60,581 bases of DNA from Acetonema longum DSM 6540 (GTDB lineage: Bacteria > Bacillota > Negativicutes > Sporomusales > Acetonemataceae). The notes beneath the pieces were generated by a model. The model ran no database searches. It worked only from the letters and a program-made list of their open reading frames with translations, and was not told the origin of the DNA. How positions within the stretch are numbered: the first letter of the stretch is position 1; every line of letters starts with the position of its first letter. The position numbers were made by a program, and so were the translations under genes. Shown in pieces: positions 51,660-60,074 of the stretch. The stretch spans positions 1 to 60,581 of the forward strand of contig NZ_AFGF01000221.1 of assembly GCF_000219125.1 (NCBI RefSeq), given 5' to 3'.

Positions 51660-53537
51660 TCATTCTATTGGATCGGCAAGCTCTTTTAACCGCCGCCACA
51701 AAGTAGCCCGCCCAATTCCCAACATGTCAGCCGCCATTTGCTTACTGCCGCCGGATTTTCTCAAGGCTTCCAGAATCGCCGTCTTCTCTATCTCTTTTAA
51801 CCCGGCCGCGCCTTCTCTCTGAGGCTGATAACGCCGTCGCAAACAATGCAGGACCTCTTTTTCCTGAATAACCTTTCCCTGTGTCAAAGCCGTTACCCGG
51901 CCAAGAAAGTTATGCAATTCACGAATATTGCCGGGCCAGTCGTGGTTCAGTAGAATTTCCAGGCCCCCAGGCTCGATTGATTCCACGTGAGAATGATATT
52001 TCTCATTATACTCCAGGATAAAGTGGTGAATCAATTGCTCCAGGTCCTCTTTCCGTTCCCGGATCGGAGGAATCTCCAGCGTCAGCACATCCAGCCGGTA
52101 ATACAAATCCTCACGAAACTTCTTTTCATGGACCAATGCCGATAAATCACGATTGGTAGCGGCAATGACCCGGATATCCACCGGCATAATCCGGTCATCC
52201 CCCAGCCGGTACACTTCATGTTCCTGCAATACCCGCAGCAGCCGCACCTGTAAATTTTCCGAAATTTCTCCGATCTCATCCAGAAAGATAGTGCCCTTGT
52301 GGGCCTGTTCAAACAGCCCCACCTTGCCGCCCTTTTTAGCGCCGGTAAACGCCCCTTCCACATAACCGAACAGTTCGCTTTCTAAAATATTTTCCGGGAT
52401 CGCCGCACAATTCACGACGACAAAAGGGCCCCTTTGCCTGGGGCTCGCCTGGTGAATCGCATGCGCAAAGTATTCCTTGCCTACGCCTGTTTCTCCCAGA
52501 ATCAAAACGGTGGCATCATACGCCGCAAAGCGTTTGGCATCCTGAATGACCCGGCGCATAACCGGCGATTTCGACTCAATATCAGCGAAGCTGTAACGCG
52601 CCACCCTGCCCCGGCGGGCCAATTCCTCACGGGTTTTTTGCTCAATATCCTGTAACTGCTGCAAAGCCTGGATCGTTGCCACCATACCGGTTGGTTCCCC
52701 GTCAACAATAATCGGTAAATAGTTGACAACTACTTCTCCATGACCGTCCACTTTTTCAACCCGACCAATCACTTTTTCCTGTTCCAGCATGAGTTTGCGC
52801 ATGACAACAAGAAAAGCGTCCAGGCGGGAGTTGGATATATCCAAGCGCAGCAGATATCTGGCCTGCCGGTTGAAGGCAATGAGAGAACCATCACTGTCAA
52901 TGGCTATGATGCCATAATCCACGGAATTGATAATAATTTCGGTTTGTAAGGCGTTAGCATCCCGAATGCGGTGAATCGCTAAAATCTGACGGGCAGCGGC
53001 TACCGCCAGTTCAATCCCTTCGCGTCCAGAACGCAGCAACACTCCTGTCAGGCCCCGGGCAGCAGCCGCGTTGACTATCGCCTGATTGCCGATGACACAG
53101 TCATACCCCTTTGCCACTGCCTGGTCAATGCCGTCCATGTAACTGTGATAATCGGGGATCACCAGCTTGACAGTTTTAGTTCCCACATTCAGGTTCAGGA
53201 TTGCCTCCACGCTGTTCATTCCGTCGATCACCGGCTGAATGTCCACAATGGCGATCGACTGGGAACAGGTGGCAGCCTGCAGATAGGCCCGCAATAAATC
53301 GAAGGCAGTATATCGCACATCAATGACTGATGCATCCGGAAACGCCTCTTCAATGAGGTGGCAAGTAAATCCCCGGCTTATCAAAACCCGGGCGCCTTTT
53401 TGCAGCGCCCGGCCGGCGGCTTTGACGCCTTCTTCCAGCCGGGCGTATATGACATTATACTCATCGGGATCCACTTTCAGATTTTCCGCTATTCTCCCGA
53501 TTTCCGCATTGGGAGCGATAAAAACAATACCCGACAT
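51660..53537 (-). CDS. Sigma-54-dependent activator, PrpR_N type
   Basis: 625 residues: PrpR_N sensory domain (about 15-190), PAS domain (about 200-300), AAA+ domain with Walker A GETGVGKE (348-355), GAFTGAKKGG (sigma-54 contact loop) and Walker B-like GTIFLDEIGE, then a C-terminal Fis-type helix-turn-helix (AADMLGIGRATLWRRLKE). PrpR_N domains sense small acids or their CoA thioesters. It sits directly before the sigma-54-controlled glcD operon, so it most likely responds to the operon's substrate. Confidence 0.94.
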   Translation of the reverse strand: MSGIVFIAPNAEIGRIAENLKVDPDEYNVIYARLEEGVKAAGRALQKGARVLISRGFTCHLIEEAFPDASVIDVRYTAFDLLRAYLQAATCSQSIAIVDIQPVIDGMNSVEAILNLNVGTKTVKLVIPDYHSYMDGIDQAVAKGYDCVIGNQAIVNAAAARGLTGVLLRSGREGIELAVAAARQILAIHRIRDANALQTEIIINSVDYGIIAIDSDGSLIAFNRQARYLLRLDISNSRLDAFLVVMRKLMLEQEKVIGRVEKVDGHGEVVVNYLPIIVDGEPTGMVATIQALQQLQDIEQKTREELARRGRVARYSFADIESKSPVMRRVIQDAKRFAAYDATVLILGETGVGKEYFAHAIHQASPRQRGPFVVVNCAAIPENILESELFGYVEGAFTGAKKGGKVGLFEQAHKGTIFLDEIGEISENLQVRLLRVLQEHEVYRLGDDRIMPVDIRVIAATNRDLSALVHEKKFREDLYYRLDVLTLEIPPIRERKEDLEQLIHHFILEYNEKYHSHVESIEPGGLEILLNHDWPGNIRELHNFLGRVTALTQGKVIQEKEVLHCLRRRYQPQREGAAGLKEIEKTAILEALRKSGGSKQMAADMLGIGRATLWRRLKELADPIE

Positions 53538-53598
53538 ATTTTCACACTGCCTTTGATTTGATCTTGAATGACTTCCGGCCGCCGGAACATGGCAACCT

Positions 53599-55125
53599 CT
53601 AGACGGGTTTCAATTCTTTCTCTAAGCTGGGGAAACGGATGATAAACTTGGTCCCCTTCGCCGGGGCGCTGGCCACTTCCACCGTTCCTCCGTGCAGTTC
53701 GATGATTTCTCTGGCGATAGCCAAGCCCAGTCCGGTTCCTACTGAGAGCCGGGAGTGGGCTTTGTCCGCTTTATAAAACCTCTCCCAGATAAACGGCAGA
53801 TCTTCCGATGCAATACCGCTGCCAGTGTCGGAAACAGCTAGCAGAATCAGATTTTTATCCCGCTCAACCCCCACGGTGATTTTGCCGCCGGCAGGAGTAA
53901 ATTTCAGGGCGTTATCCAATAAAATCAACAGCAATTGCGTTAAACGGTCGCCATTGCCGCTGATAACCGTATTTTCCTCCAGCTTTTCGGCTTGCAGCTG
54001 CACACCTTTTTGCTCGGCCCCGCGCCGAAAAATAGAAACTACGCCCTCAGCCACTGCGGCTAAGGGAATCGGCTCCATTTCCGCATTAGTATTTTGGGAT
54101 TGCAGCCGGCTTAAATCTAATAAATCCTTAATTAACCGTTCCAGTCTCTCGGTTTCATCCCGCATCATGCCGAGATACTTTGCCTGCAGCGCCGGATCAG
54201 CCGCCGTACCGTCTGTCAATGCTTCGGTGTATCCCCGGATAATCGTCAGAGGAGTGCGCAATTCATGAGATACATTGGCGACAAAATCCCGGCGCAGTTT
54301 GTCGACTTTTTCTGTTTCACTGACAAAACGCTCCAGATCCTGGGCCAGGGAATTAAGAGATTTGCCAAGTTCACCGACCTCGTCGTCTGTACGAATTCCG
54401 GTCCGACGATTATAATCGCCGCAAGCCATAGCCTGAGCAGCCAGCTGCATTTCCCGCAGTGGACGCACGATACCCCGGGACAGCCAATTCACGATCACGA
54501 TGGTCAGCAGCACGGCCACTAGTCCGATGGCGGCAATATAGTAATAGATCCGCTGCATATACTCGTTGATGGAACGGACCGGTGAATTTAACAGAATGAT
54601 GCCATTCATGCCGCCATTGGCCTGGATCACCGGAATGGACACCATCAGCATTTCCTCGTCATAAAAAGGATGTCGCAGCGTAGTAGACCATTCCCGGCCT
54701 TCAAAGACCTGATTTAATTCCTCCAAACATTTCCGGATCATGCCTCGGGCATTGGCCTCCAGCGGTATTCCCATTCCGCCCGGCCTCATGCCGGGTCTGT
54801 GCCAGGGGCCGCCGGGCCCGTACCGCCGTTGGGGAGTGGACATAGCGATCACCCTCCGTGATCCATCCACCACCCAAATGCGGGCATCGAGAAAACTGTC
54901 TACACTATTGATAAAAATCCCCAGTTGATGCAGATTGATTGTTCCCTGGTAATAGTCGTCGACAACCCGCGACAATTCATAGGCTTTATTCATCAGCTCC
55001 CGTTTTTTGGAGAAAATAAAATAATCCCTGATCAAATAGGAAACGCCGATAGATACCATGATCAGCATGATGATGATAACCGCCATATAACTGTATAGAA
55101 GTTTACGCTGCAGGGAATGTTTCAC
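53599..55125 (-). CDS. Sensor histidine kinase
   Basis: 508 residues: two membrane segments (about 9-33 and 193-215) enclosing a 160-residue sensor, HAMP domain (about 216-268), HisKA with FVANVSHELRTPL (His287), and HATPase with NALKFTPAGG and DTGSGIASEDLPFIWERFYKAD. The sensor contains an unusual Pro/Gly/Arg-rich loop (about 98-120, repeats of RPG and GPGG). GTG start with GAGGTGAG upstream; overlaps the regulator gene by four bases. Confidence 0.95.
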   Translation of the reverse strand: MKHSLQRKLLYSYMAVIIIMLIMVSIGVSYLIRDYFIFSKKRELMNKAYELSRVVDDYYQGTINLHQLGIFINSVDSFLDARIWVVDGSRRVIAMSTPQRRYGPGGPWHRPGMRPGGMGIPLEANARGMIRKCLEELNQVFEGREWSTTLRHPFYDEEMLMVSIPVIQANGGMNGIILLNSPVRSINEYMQRIYYYIAAIGLVAVLLTIVIVNWLSRGIVRPLREMQLAAQAMACGDYNRRTGIRTDDEVGELGKSLNSLAQDLERFVSETEKVDKLRRDFVANVSHELRTPLTIIRGYTEALTDGTAADPALQAKYLGMMRDETERLERLIKDLLDLSRLQSQNTNAEMEPIPLAAVAEGVVSIFRRGAEQKGVQLQAEKLEENTVISGNGDRLTQLLLILLDNALKFTPAGGKITVGVERDKNLILLAVSDTGSGIASEDLPFIWERFYKADKAHSRLSVGTGLGLAIAREIIELHGGTVEVASAPAKGTKFIIRFPSLEKELKPV

Positions 55126-55820
55126 GGTCTCACCTCAAATTTATAACCTACCCCCCACACTGTCTTGATATCCCAGGGAGTATCTTCCCGTGCGCCGATT
55201 TTTTGCCGGATTCGTTTGATATGGGTATCCACCGTCCGGGTATCGCCGCAGTACGTGTAGCCCCATACATTTTCCAGCAGTTGATCCCGGGAAAACACCC
55301 GGCCGGGATGAGTGGCCAAATGCCACAATAGCTCCATTTCTTTAGCGGTAAGGTTGACACTCGAACCGTATGTTGTGACCGTATATTCAGCAATATTAAT
55401 ATCCAGGTGAGGAAACCGCAAAATATCGGCCTGGGTAAAAGCGATGTCTGGCATACGCCGCAGGACGGCCTTCACTCTGGCCACGACTTCCCGCGGATTA
55501 AACGGTTTGGGGATGTAATCGTCAGCGCCCAGTTCCAATCCCATAATCCGGTCTTCATCCTCCGCCCTGGCAGTCAGCATAATAATGGGGACTTTCGATA
55601 TCCGGCGTATCTGTTTGCAGGCCTCAAGACCGTCCAGCACCGGCATCATGATGTCCAGGATCACCATCGCCGGTTTCAGCTGCTGCACTTTTAAAATAGC
55701 ATCGGCTCCGTCAGCAGCCTCTGTGACGGAAAATCCTTCCTTCTGAAAGTACAGAGATAATAGTTCCCGAATCTGCGGTTCATCATCAGCAATGAGAATA
55801 ATTTGACCCGACACTGTCAT
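55122..55820 (-). CDS. OmpR/PhoB-family response regulator
   Basis: About 232 residues: receiver domain with acidic pair DDE near 12-14, phospho-acceptor Asp about 56 (VILDIMMP), Lys in YIPKPFNPREV, then a winged helix (LTAKEMELLWHLATHPGRVFSRDQLLENVWGY). Partner of the kinase downstream; targets unknown. ATG at 55820 is preferred over the GTG at 55823 because of spacing to AGGGA. Confidence 0.95.
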   Translation of the reverse strand: MTVSGQIILIADDEPQIRELLSLYFQKEGFSVTEAADGADAILKVQQLKPAMVILDIMMPVLDGLEACKQIRRISKVPIIMLTARAEDEDRIMGLELGADDYIPKPFNPREVVARVKAVLRRMPDIAFTQADILRFPHLDINIAEYTVTTYGSSVNLTAKEMELLWHLATHPGRVFSRDQLLENVWGYTYCGDTRTVDTHIKRIRQKIGAREDTPWDIKTVWGVGYKFEVRP

Positions 55821-55922
55821 CACTTCCCTAATCCTTCAATATCGCTCAGTTACAGCATACCACAACCCGTCCGAAAATTTCAGTGTTGGATTGTGAATTA
55901 ATTGTGAAAACAGCACTTACTC

Positions 55923-55950
55923 AAAAAAAGGCTCCCGGTCCGCCGGGAGC
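55923..55950 (-). terminator. Terminator of trxA
   Basis: GCTCCCGG / CCGGGAGC with a four-base loop and seven T on the minus strand. Confidence 0.92.
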
Positions 55951-55968
55951 TCTTTCTTCTGCATGGAA

Positions 55969-56295
55969 TTATGCCATTGTTTCGGCCAGGGCGGCGCCTA
56001 ACTCTTTGCGTGGGCGATAGCCGACAATCCGTTTAACTTCCCTGCCGTCTTTAAAAATAACCAGGGTGGGAATGCTCATCACATTATACTGACCGGCTAA
56101 CTGGGCTTGTTCATCTATATTGACCTTGCAGATCACCGCCCTATCGGCGTATTCCTGCGCAATCGCCTCCACTTCCGGCCCGACCATTTTGCACGGTCCG
56201 CACCAGGGCGCCCAAAAATCCACAAGAGCCGGTCTATCTGAGTTAAGCACTTTTTCGGTAAATTCATTCGCATTGGTAATGCTGGTTATACCCAT
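55969..56295 (-). CDS. trxA: Thioredoxin
   Basis: 108 residues, standard thioredoxin fold, with the active site FWAPWCGPCKM (Cys32, Cys35) and cis-Pro in SIPTLVIF. Cytosolic disulfide reductase. GGAGGG precedes the ATG. Divergent from the CsoR-family gene, and downstream of a promoter with a C/G-rich inverted motif like the one before that gene. Confidence 0.96.
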   Translation of the reverse strand: MGITSITNANEFTEKVLNSDRPALVDFWAPWCGPCKMVGPEVEAIAQEYADRAVICKVNIDEQAQLAGQYNVMSIPTLVIFKDGREVKRIVGYRPRKELGAALAETMA

Positions 56296-56348
56296 GAGAA
56301 TCCCTCCAGATCCTTTTTTATAGTATGTGTTGTTTGCCGCAAAATAAT

Positions 56349-56387
56349 TACCCCGCCCCCATCCCTGGGGGCTATGATTTTATTTTA
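56349..56387 (-). promoter_or_regulatory. trxA promoter region with candidate CsoR/CstR operator
   Basis: The -10 TAAAAT (56382-56387) stands 17 bases after TTGACT on the minus strand. Just downstream lies a G/C tract on the plus strand, TACCCCG then CCCCCATCCCTGGGGG (56349-56371), resembling the C-run/G-run palindromes bound by CsoR-family repressors. The equivalent site on the other side of the intergenic region has the same relative position. Confidence 0.55.
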
Positions 56388-56494
56388 TAGAAAACAAGTC
56401 AAAAAGTCAATGGTTTCCACAAGAACAGTAGGGGAGCTCCGTCCCGGTTCATTAAGCGGCACCAGCTTATTTTTTCATTGTACTCCTGCCAGGA

Positions 56495-56549
56495 TTGCAG
56501 TTTACGGAAAAATCTTTTATAATACAACCAGACCCTACCCCAGGGGGTA
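56495..56549 (+). promoter_or_regulatory. Promoter and operator candidate of the CsoR-family gene
   Basis: TTGCAG (56495-56500), 17 bases, TATAAT (56518-56523). Twelve bases further is TACCCCAGGGGGTA (56536-56549), a near-perfect palindrome of the class bound by CsoR-family repressors, ending 13 bases before the ATG. This position would allow autorepression. Confidence 0.7.
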
Positions 56550-56562
56550 AAGGAGTGGAAAT

Positions 56563-56835
56563 ATGATCAAGCCAGAAATCCAAGCGGAAGTCTTAAACCG
56601 ACTCAAAAATATAAAGGGCCACATTACCGGTATTGAACGCATGGTCGAAGAAGAACAATCCTGCGGCAGCATCATGGTCCAGCTTTCTGCCATTCGCGCT
56701 TCTATCGAAAAAACCGGCCTGCATATTTTAGAAAACAATGCTGTGGAATGTTTGTGCTCAGATATTCAAGCCAAGCCGGAAGACAAACAAAAAGTGGAGC
56801 AGATTGTAAAACAACTCATTACTTTTTTAAAGTAG
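56563..56835 (+). CDS. CsoR/CstR-family transcriptional repressor
   Basis: 90 residues, all helical, with the family pattern RLKNIKGHITGIERMVEEEQSC and a second conserved Cys. Cys34 and Cys63 correspond to the two Cys ligands of copper sensor CsoR (spacing 29), but the His ligand (expected at 59) is Asn. Loss of that His is a mark of CstR-type persulfide sensors rather than copper sensors. With trxA divergent and ccdA-tlpA following, a role in sulfur or thiol-redox control is likely; copper is less so. AAGGAG precedes the ATG. Confidence 0.87.
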   Translation: MIKPEIQAEVLNRLKNIKGHITGIERMVEEEQSCGSIMVQLSAIRASIEKTGLHILENNAVECLCSDIQAKPEDKQKVEQIVKQLITFLK

Positions 56836-56870
56836 CCTCGATAATGCCAGGGCCTTAATTGCCAAAAACC

Positions 56871-56915
56871 AAAAGCCACCTGCTGCATCTACTGCACACA
56901 GGTGGCTTCATTTTA
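56871..56915. terminator. Bidirectional terminator between repressor and ccdA
   Basis: AAGCCACCTG / CAGGTGGCTT with a 16-base loop; T-rich on both sides. Confidence 0.8.
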
Positions 56916-56921
56916 CCCTGA

Positions 56922-57605
56922 TTAATACCAAAGACTGTTCAGTTCTGCCGGCATTATATCAAAACAGACGGCCAAGCCTGCCAATATCAAAACAATTCCC
57001 GCAAGCCGCTGGATCAAGGGCAATGCATGATACAAGCCCGCTAATGAAAACACACAATACTGCAGAGCGGCAGCCAGCAGCAAAAAGGGCAGACTAAAGC
57101 CCATGGCATAAACAAATAAAAGTAAGGCTCCCTGACTTAAAGTGGGAAGTGCCCCCGCATACATCAGAATGGTAGCCAGGATTGGCCCGGTGCAAGGCGT
57201 CCACCCTGCCGTAAACGCCATGCCCAGCAGAAAAGCGCCAAAAGGGCCGCTAAATGCCTGCTCCAAAAACGGTCGATACTCTCGCGCCAAGAAACGGATT
57301 TTGATAAATCCGGCCAAATGGATCCCCATAGCAGTCATGAAGATGCCGGCAACTTTCCGGACTATTTGCTGATTTTCTAAAAGCAAGGCGCCGAAATAGG
57401 AAGCGGTAGCCCCCATGAACACAAAAACCAGTGTGAATCCCAGTAAAAAAGAAATCGCATTGACCCAAAACCGGCTTTTCTCCCCTTTGCCGCCGCTGCC
57501 GGCCAGCATGGCGCTATAGGTCGGCAGCATCGGCAAAACGCATGGTGACAGAAATGAAATCATTCCAGCCAGAAATGCCGTAACCATGGTTACGTTTTGA
57601 TCCAA
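56922..57605 (-). CDS. ccdA: CcdA-type thiol-disulfide membrane transporter
   Basis: About 227 residues with six membrane segments, carrying the paired-Cys helices FLSPCVLPMLP (helix 1) and GWTPCTGPILA (helix 4) of CcdA/DsbD-beta proteins. It moves reducing equivalents from cytosolic thioredoxin to extracytoplasmic thiol proteins. I prefer TTG at 57605, seven bases after GGAGAGG; GTG at 57614 is too close. It follows the tlpA-like gene and is opposite the CsoR-family gene. Confidence 0.92.
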   Translation of the reverse strand: MDQNVTMVTAFLAGMISFLSPCVLPMLPTYSAMLAGSGGKGEKSRFWVNAISFLLGFTLVFVFMGATASYFGALLLENQQIVRKVAGIFMTAMGIHLAGFIKIRFLAREYRPFLEQAFSGPFGAFLLGMAFTAGWTPCTGPILATILMYAGALPTLSQGALLLFVYAMGFSLPFLLLAAALQYCVFSLAGLYHALPLIQRLAGIVLILAGLAVCFDIMPAELNSLWY

Positions 57606-57619
57606 ATAAACCACCTCTC

Positions 57620-58192
57620 CTACAGATCAGCTATGACTTTTTCCAATTCCTGCAGGGTCACGGCGCCAGCTTTACGATACCGGATGACCCCGTTTGCATC
57701 CAGTATAAGGGTAGTGGGAATAGCCCATACAGCATAGGTTTCTGCCACTTTCCCGTCAGAATCCAGCAAAACCGGCAATTGATACTGATTTTGCCGCAAA
57801 AACGCCTTTACTGTATCGCCGCTTTCCTTAATATTCACCGCATAGAACCTCAAGACACCCTGATGCTTGCGGGCAAACCGGTCCAATTCTGGCATTTCGG
57901 CCCGGCAGGGAGGGCACCAGGTGGCCCAGAAATTTAAGATGGTGACTTGACCTTTGACGACTGCTTCAACCGACTTTCCTTCAAGGCCCGTAAGGGTAAA
58001 GCCCGGAGCCTTCTTGTCTACCATTACACCCACTTCATCCGCACCACTGGTTTGAGCCGCCGGAGCAGAGTTTTCCCGTTGGACAATCTCACCGGGAGCA
58101 GGCAGTGTGGCTTGCTGTTGCTGGCCCGACAGCCAAAGTCCGGCTATAGCCAGGAAAACCAGCAGGATAATAGATAGCAGTTGCTTACGCAT
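57620..58192 (-). CDS. Membrane-anchored TlpA/ResA-like thioredoxin
   Basis: 190 residues: N-terminal membrane anchor (about 5-22), then a redoxin domain with FWATWCPPCRAEMPEL (Cys93, Cys96) and cis-Pro in AIPTTLIL. Faces the outside and should receive electrons from CcdA encoded next. Natural partners include apocytochrome c or spore-coat and cell-wall enzymes, as for ResA and StoA. AGGAGG precedes the ATG. Confidence 0.93.
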   Translation of the reverse strand: MRKQLLSIILLVFLAIAGLWLSGQQQQATLPAPGEIVQRENSAPAAQTSGADEVGVMVDKKAPGFTLTGLEGKSVEAVVKGQVTILNFWATWCPPCRAEMPELDRFARKHQGVLRFYAVNIKESGDTVKAFLRQNQYQLPVLLDSDGKVAETYAVWAIPTTLILDANGVIRYRKAGAVTLQELEKVIADL

Positions 58193-58258
58193 GTTAACCT
58201 CCTTATATCGTAATCATGATTCCGCGCTATGGGCGGCTTCTATATACATGAGCTCAAC

Positions 58259-58301
58259 TTGTATCTTCATACAATTCTGGTATACTAGAACCAGAATGTC
58301 A
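58259..58301 (+). promoter_or_regulatory. lgt promoter with overlapping inverted repeat
   Basis: TTGTAT (58259-58264) and TATACT (58281-58286), spacer 16. ATTCTGG and CCAGAAT flank the -10, a placement expected for an operator. No cognate regulator is evident. Confidence 0.6.
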
Positions 58302-58335
58302 GAGGTCCGAACTCTACATTCTAAAGGAGGATTTT

Positions 58336-59148
58336 ATGCATCAATATTTGTTTTTCATTGGCGATTTTCCCGTCCGCAGCTATGGGCTCATATTAAGCCT
58401 TAGCATCGTACTGGCTACCGTGACCGCCTACTTTCTTGCTAAACAAGACGGCCGCTGGCACCATCACATACCCGACATGGGAATATATTGCGGGTTGGCC
58501 GGCATTGTCGGCGCCAGGCTGTGGGATGTATTCTTTTTTGACTGGGATTATTACCAGGATCACCTGCTGGAAATCCCCTTTGTCTGGCAGGGAGGAATGG
58601 CCATTCAGGGAGGTGTGGTCCTGGGGGCTATCGTAGGCTACCTGTATACCAAAAAACATAAGATCGACACCTGGGCCTTTGCTGACATCGTGGCCGCTCC
58701 GGCAGTCATCATGGGACAAGCCATTGGCCGCATGGCCAATTTAATGAACGGCGACGCCTTCGGCCAGCCCACAGGCAGTGATTTCGGCATTATCTATCCC
58801 TCCACGACCCTGGCCCACCAGATATATGGCAATCAGCCCCTTTGGCCGGCAGAAATCTGGGAGGGTCAGATCGATGTGATTATTTTCGTTTTACTGCTGC
58901 TGCTGCGGGTCACTAATCATGCCAAAGGCCAGGTCTTCGTGGCATATGCGGTTCTATATTCCGCCGCCCGCTTTTTTCTTGAATTTCTGCGGGGAGATTA
59001 CGGAACCCTTGCCTTCGGCTTAAAATCCGCCCAGTTGACCAGCCTGACCGTAATGATCATAGGAATCGGGATATTTATCTGGCTCGGTCTCTATGGGTCG
59101 CGTATCAATGAACCAGCCGTGAAAACACCGGCCAGACAGAAAAAGTAA
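58336..59148 (+). CDS. lgt: Prolipoprotein diacylglyceryl transferase
   Basis: 270 residues, about seven membrane segments. It attaches diacylglycerol to the Cys of lipoprotein precursors at the outer face of the cytoplasmic membrane. The Lgt signature is visible as GQAIGRMANLMNGDAFG near 132-148, preceded by GGMAIQGGVVLG and followed by RFFLEFLRGDYG. AAGGAGG is seven bases before the ATG. Divergent from the tlpA-like gene. No clear terminator is visible in the 94 bases to the next convergent gene. Confidence 0.95.
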   Translation: MHQYLFFIGDFPVRSYGLILSLSIVLATVTAYFLAKQDGRWHHHIPDMGIYCGLAGIVGARLWDVFFFDWDYYQDHLLEIPFVWQGGMAIQGGVVLGAIVGYLYTKKHKIDTWAFADIVAAPAVIMGQAIGRMANLMNGDAFGQPTGSDFGIIYPSTTLAHQIYGNQPLWPAEIWEGQIDVIIFVLLLLLRVTNHAKGQVFVAYAVLYSAARFFLEFLRGDYGTLAFGLKSAQLTSLTVMIIGIGIFIWLGLYGSRINEPAVKTPARQKK

Positions 59149-59242
59149 CGGTTTCATAGATTCTATGCAAGAGCCCTATTCTTTAGCCCCGGTTGCCGGC
59201 CAGGAGACCGGTGTCTTCAGCACGGAGACTCAGAGCATCTTT

Positions 59243-59905
59243 TTACCTGGCATCGGAACCTTTTGAAACGGCCTCAGTTTCCAGGCAGCAGACTCCTATG
59301 GCCCGGCTCAGTTCCGGATCAGCCGGACGGGCGCCGGCTGCCAGCAAACCCGCTGAGTCCGGATTCAGGGTATATACCGGTTTATCCTGTGCCAGGCACT
59401 CTTTGGCTAAGCCTTCGGTCGCACTGCCAGGTGCTGCGTGCAAAATCAAAACAGCCTCAGCCAGCGCGGCAATAAACCGGTTTCGCTGCAGGGCACTGTC
59501 TCTGGTCTGCCAGTTATAGCCGGCGGCAAACGGACTGATCACCAGCATGCGGCCTGCATCCAGCATCTCTTTCCATTCCGCCCGGATCGTAAGAGTATCC
59601 AGGCTGCGGGCCGGCATTAAAATCAGTCCCGCGTTTGTTTGACGGAGCTGCCGATACCATTCCGCCTCTAAAGGCGAATGAAAGCCAGCTATAACCGAAA
59701 TCGTATCCGGCATAGATCCAGCGAAGGTTTTACTGGCCTGGGCGGCTTCCGGCGGCGACTTCATGGAAGCGAAAATCGCCAGCAGAGTACGATCCAGTAA
59801 TGCCACATTGCCAATCAGAGCTAACGTCTTTGTTGTATATACCGGAGAGCCCAGGGCTTTTAACGGCATGGTAAGGTAAGAAATCTGCAAATAAACCATT
59901 CCCAT
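59243..59905 (-). CDS. Short DprA-like SLOG-domain protein
   Basis: About 220 residues. The segment ISPFAAGYNWQTRDSALQRNRFIAALAEAVLILHAAPGSATEG resembles the DprA pattern (FP..RNRIIAGLS...VVEA..SG), and KTLALIGNVALLDRTLLAIF resembles its start of the Rossmann fold. It is shorter than DprA (about 290-360) and lacks its N-terminal helical and C-terminal winged domains. The hallmark nucleotide-binding glycines are partly changed. It may be a DNA- or nucleotide-binding relative rather than the recombination mediator. Start codon uncertain; the ribosome binding site is weak. Confidence 0.68.
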   Translation of the reverse strand: MGMVYLQISYLTMPLKALGSPVYTTKTLALIGNVALLDRTLLAIFASMKSPPEAAQASKTFAGSMPDTISVIAGFHSPLEAEWYRQLRQTNAGLILMPARSLDTLTIRAEWKEMLDAGRMLVISPFAAGYNWQTRDSALQRNRFIAALAEAVLILHAAPGSATEGLAKECLAQDKPVYTLNPDSAGLLAAGARPADPELSRAIGVCCLETEAVSKGSDAR

Positions 59906-60015
59906 CAGAATGAAAATAGACTACCTCTGCTTTCATTTTACCAGAGTGTTTTTCCAGTGTCATGCTAAGAATGCTAGAGCAACAGTATTTTAAAAGCATA
60001 TAAGAACACATATTA

Positions 60016-60052
60016 CAAAAATGCCGTACAATCTGTGACTGTACGGCATTTC
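60016..60052 (-). terminator. Terminator of the KdgT-like gene
   Basis: AATGCCGTACA / TGTACGGCATT with a nine-base loop and a T run on the minus strand. Confidence 0.9.
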
Positions 60053-60074
60053 TTCTGTTTAATTTTCTAAAGAT

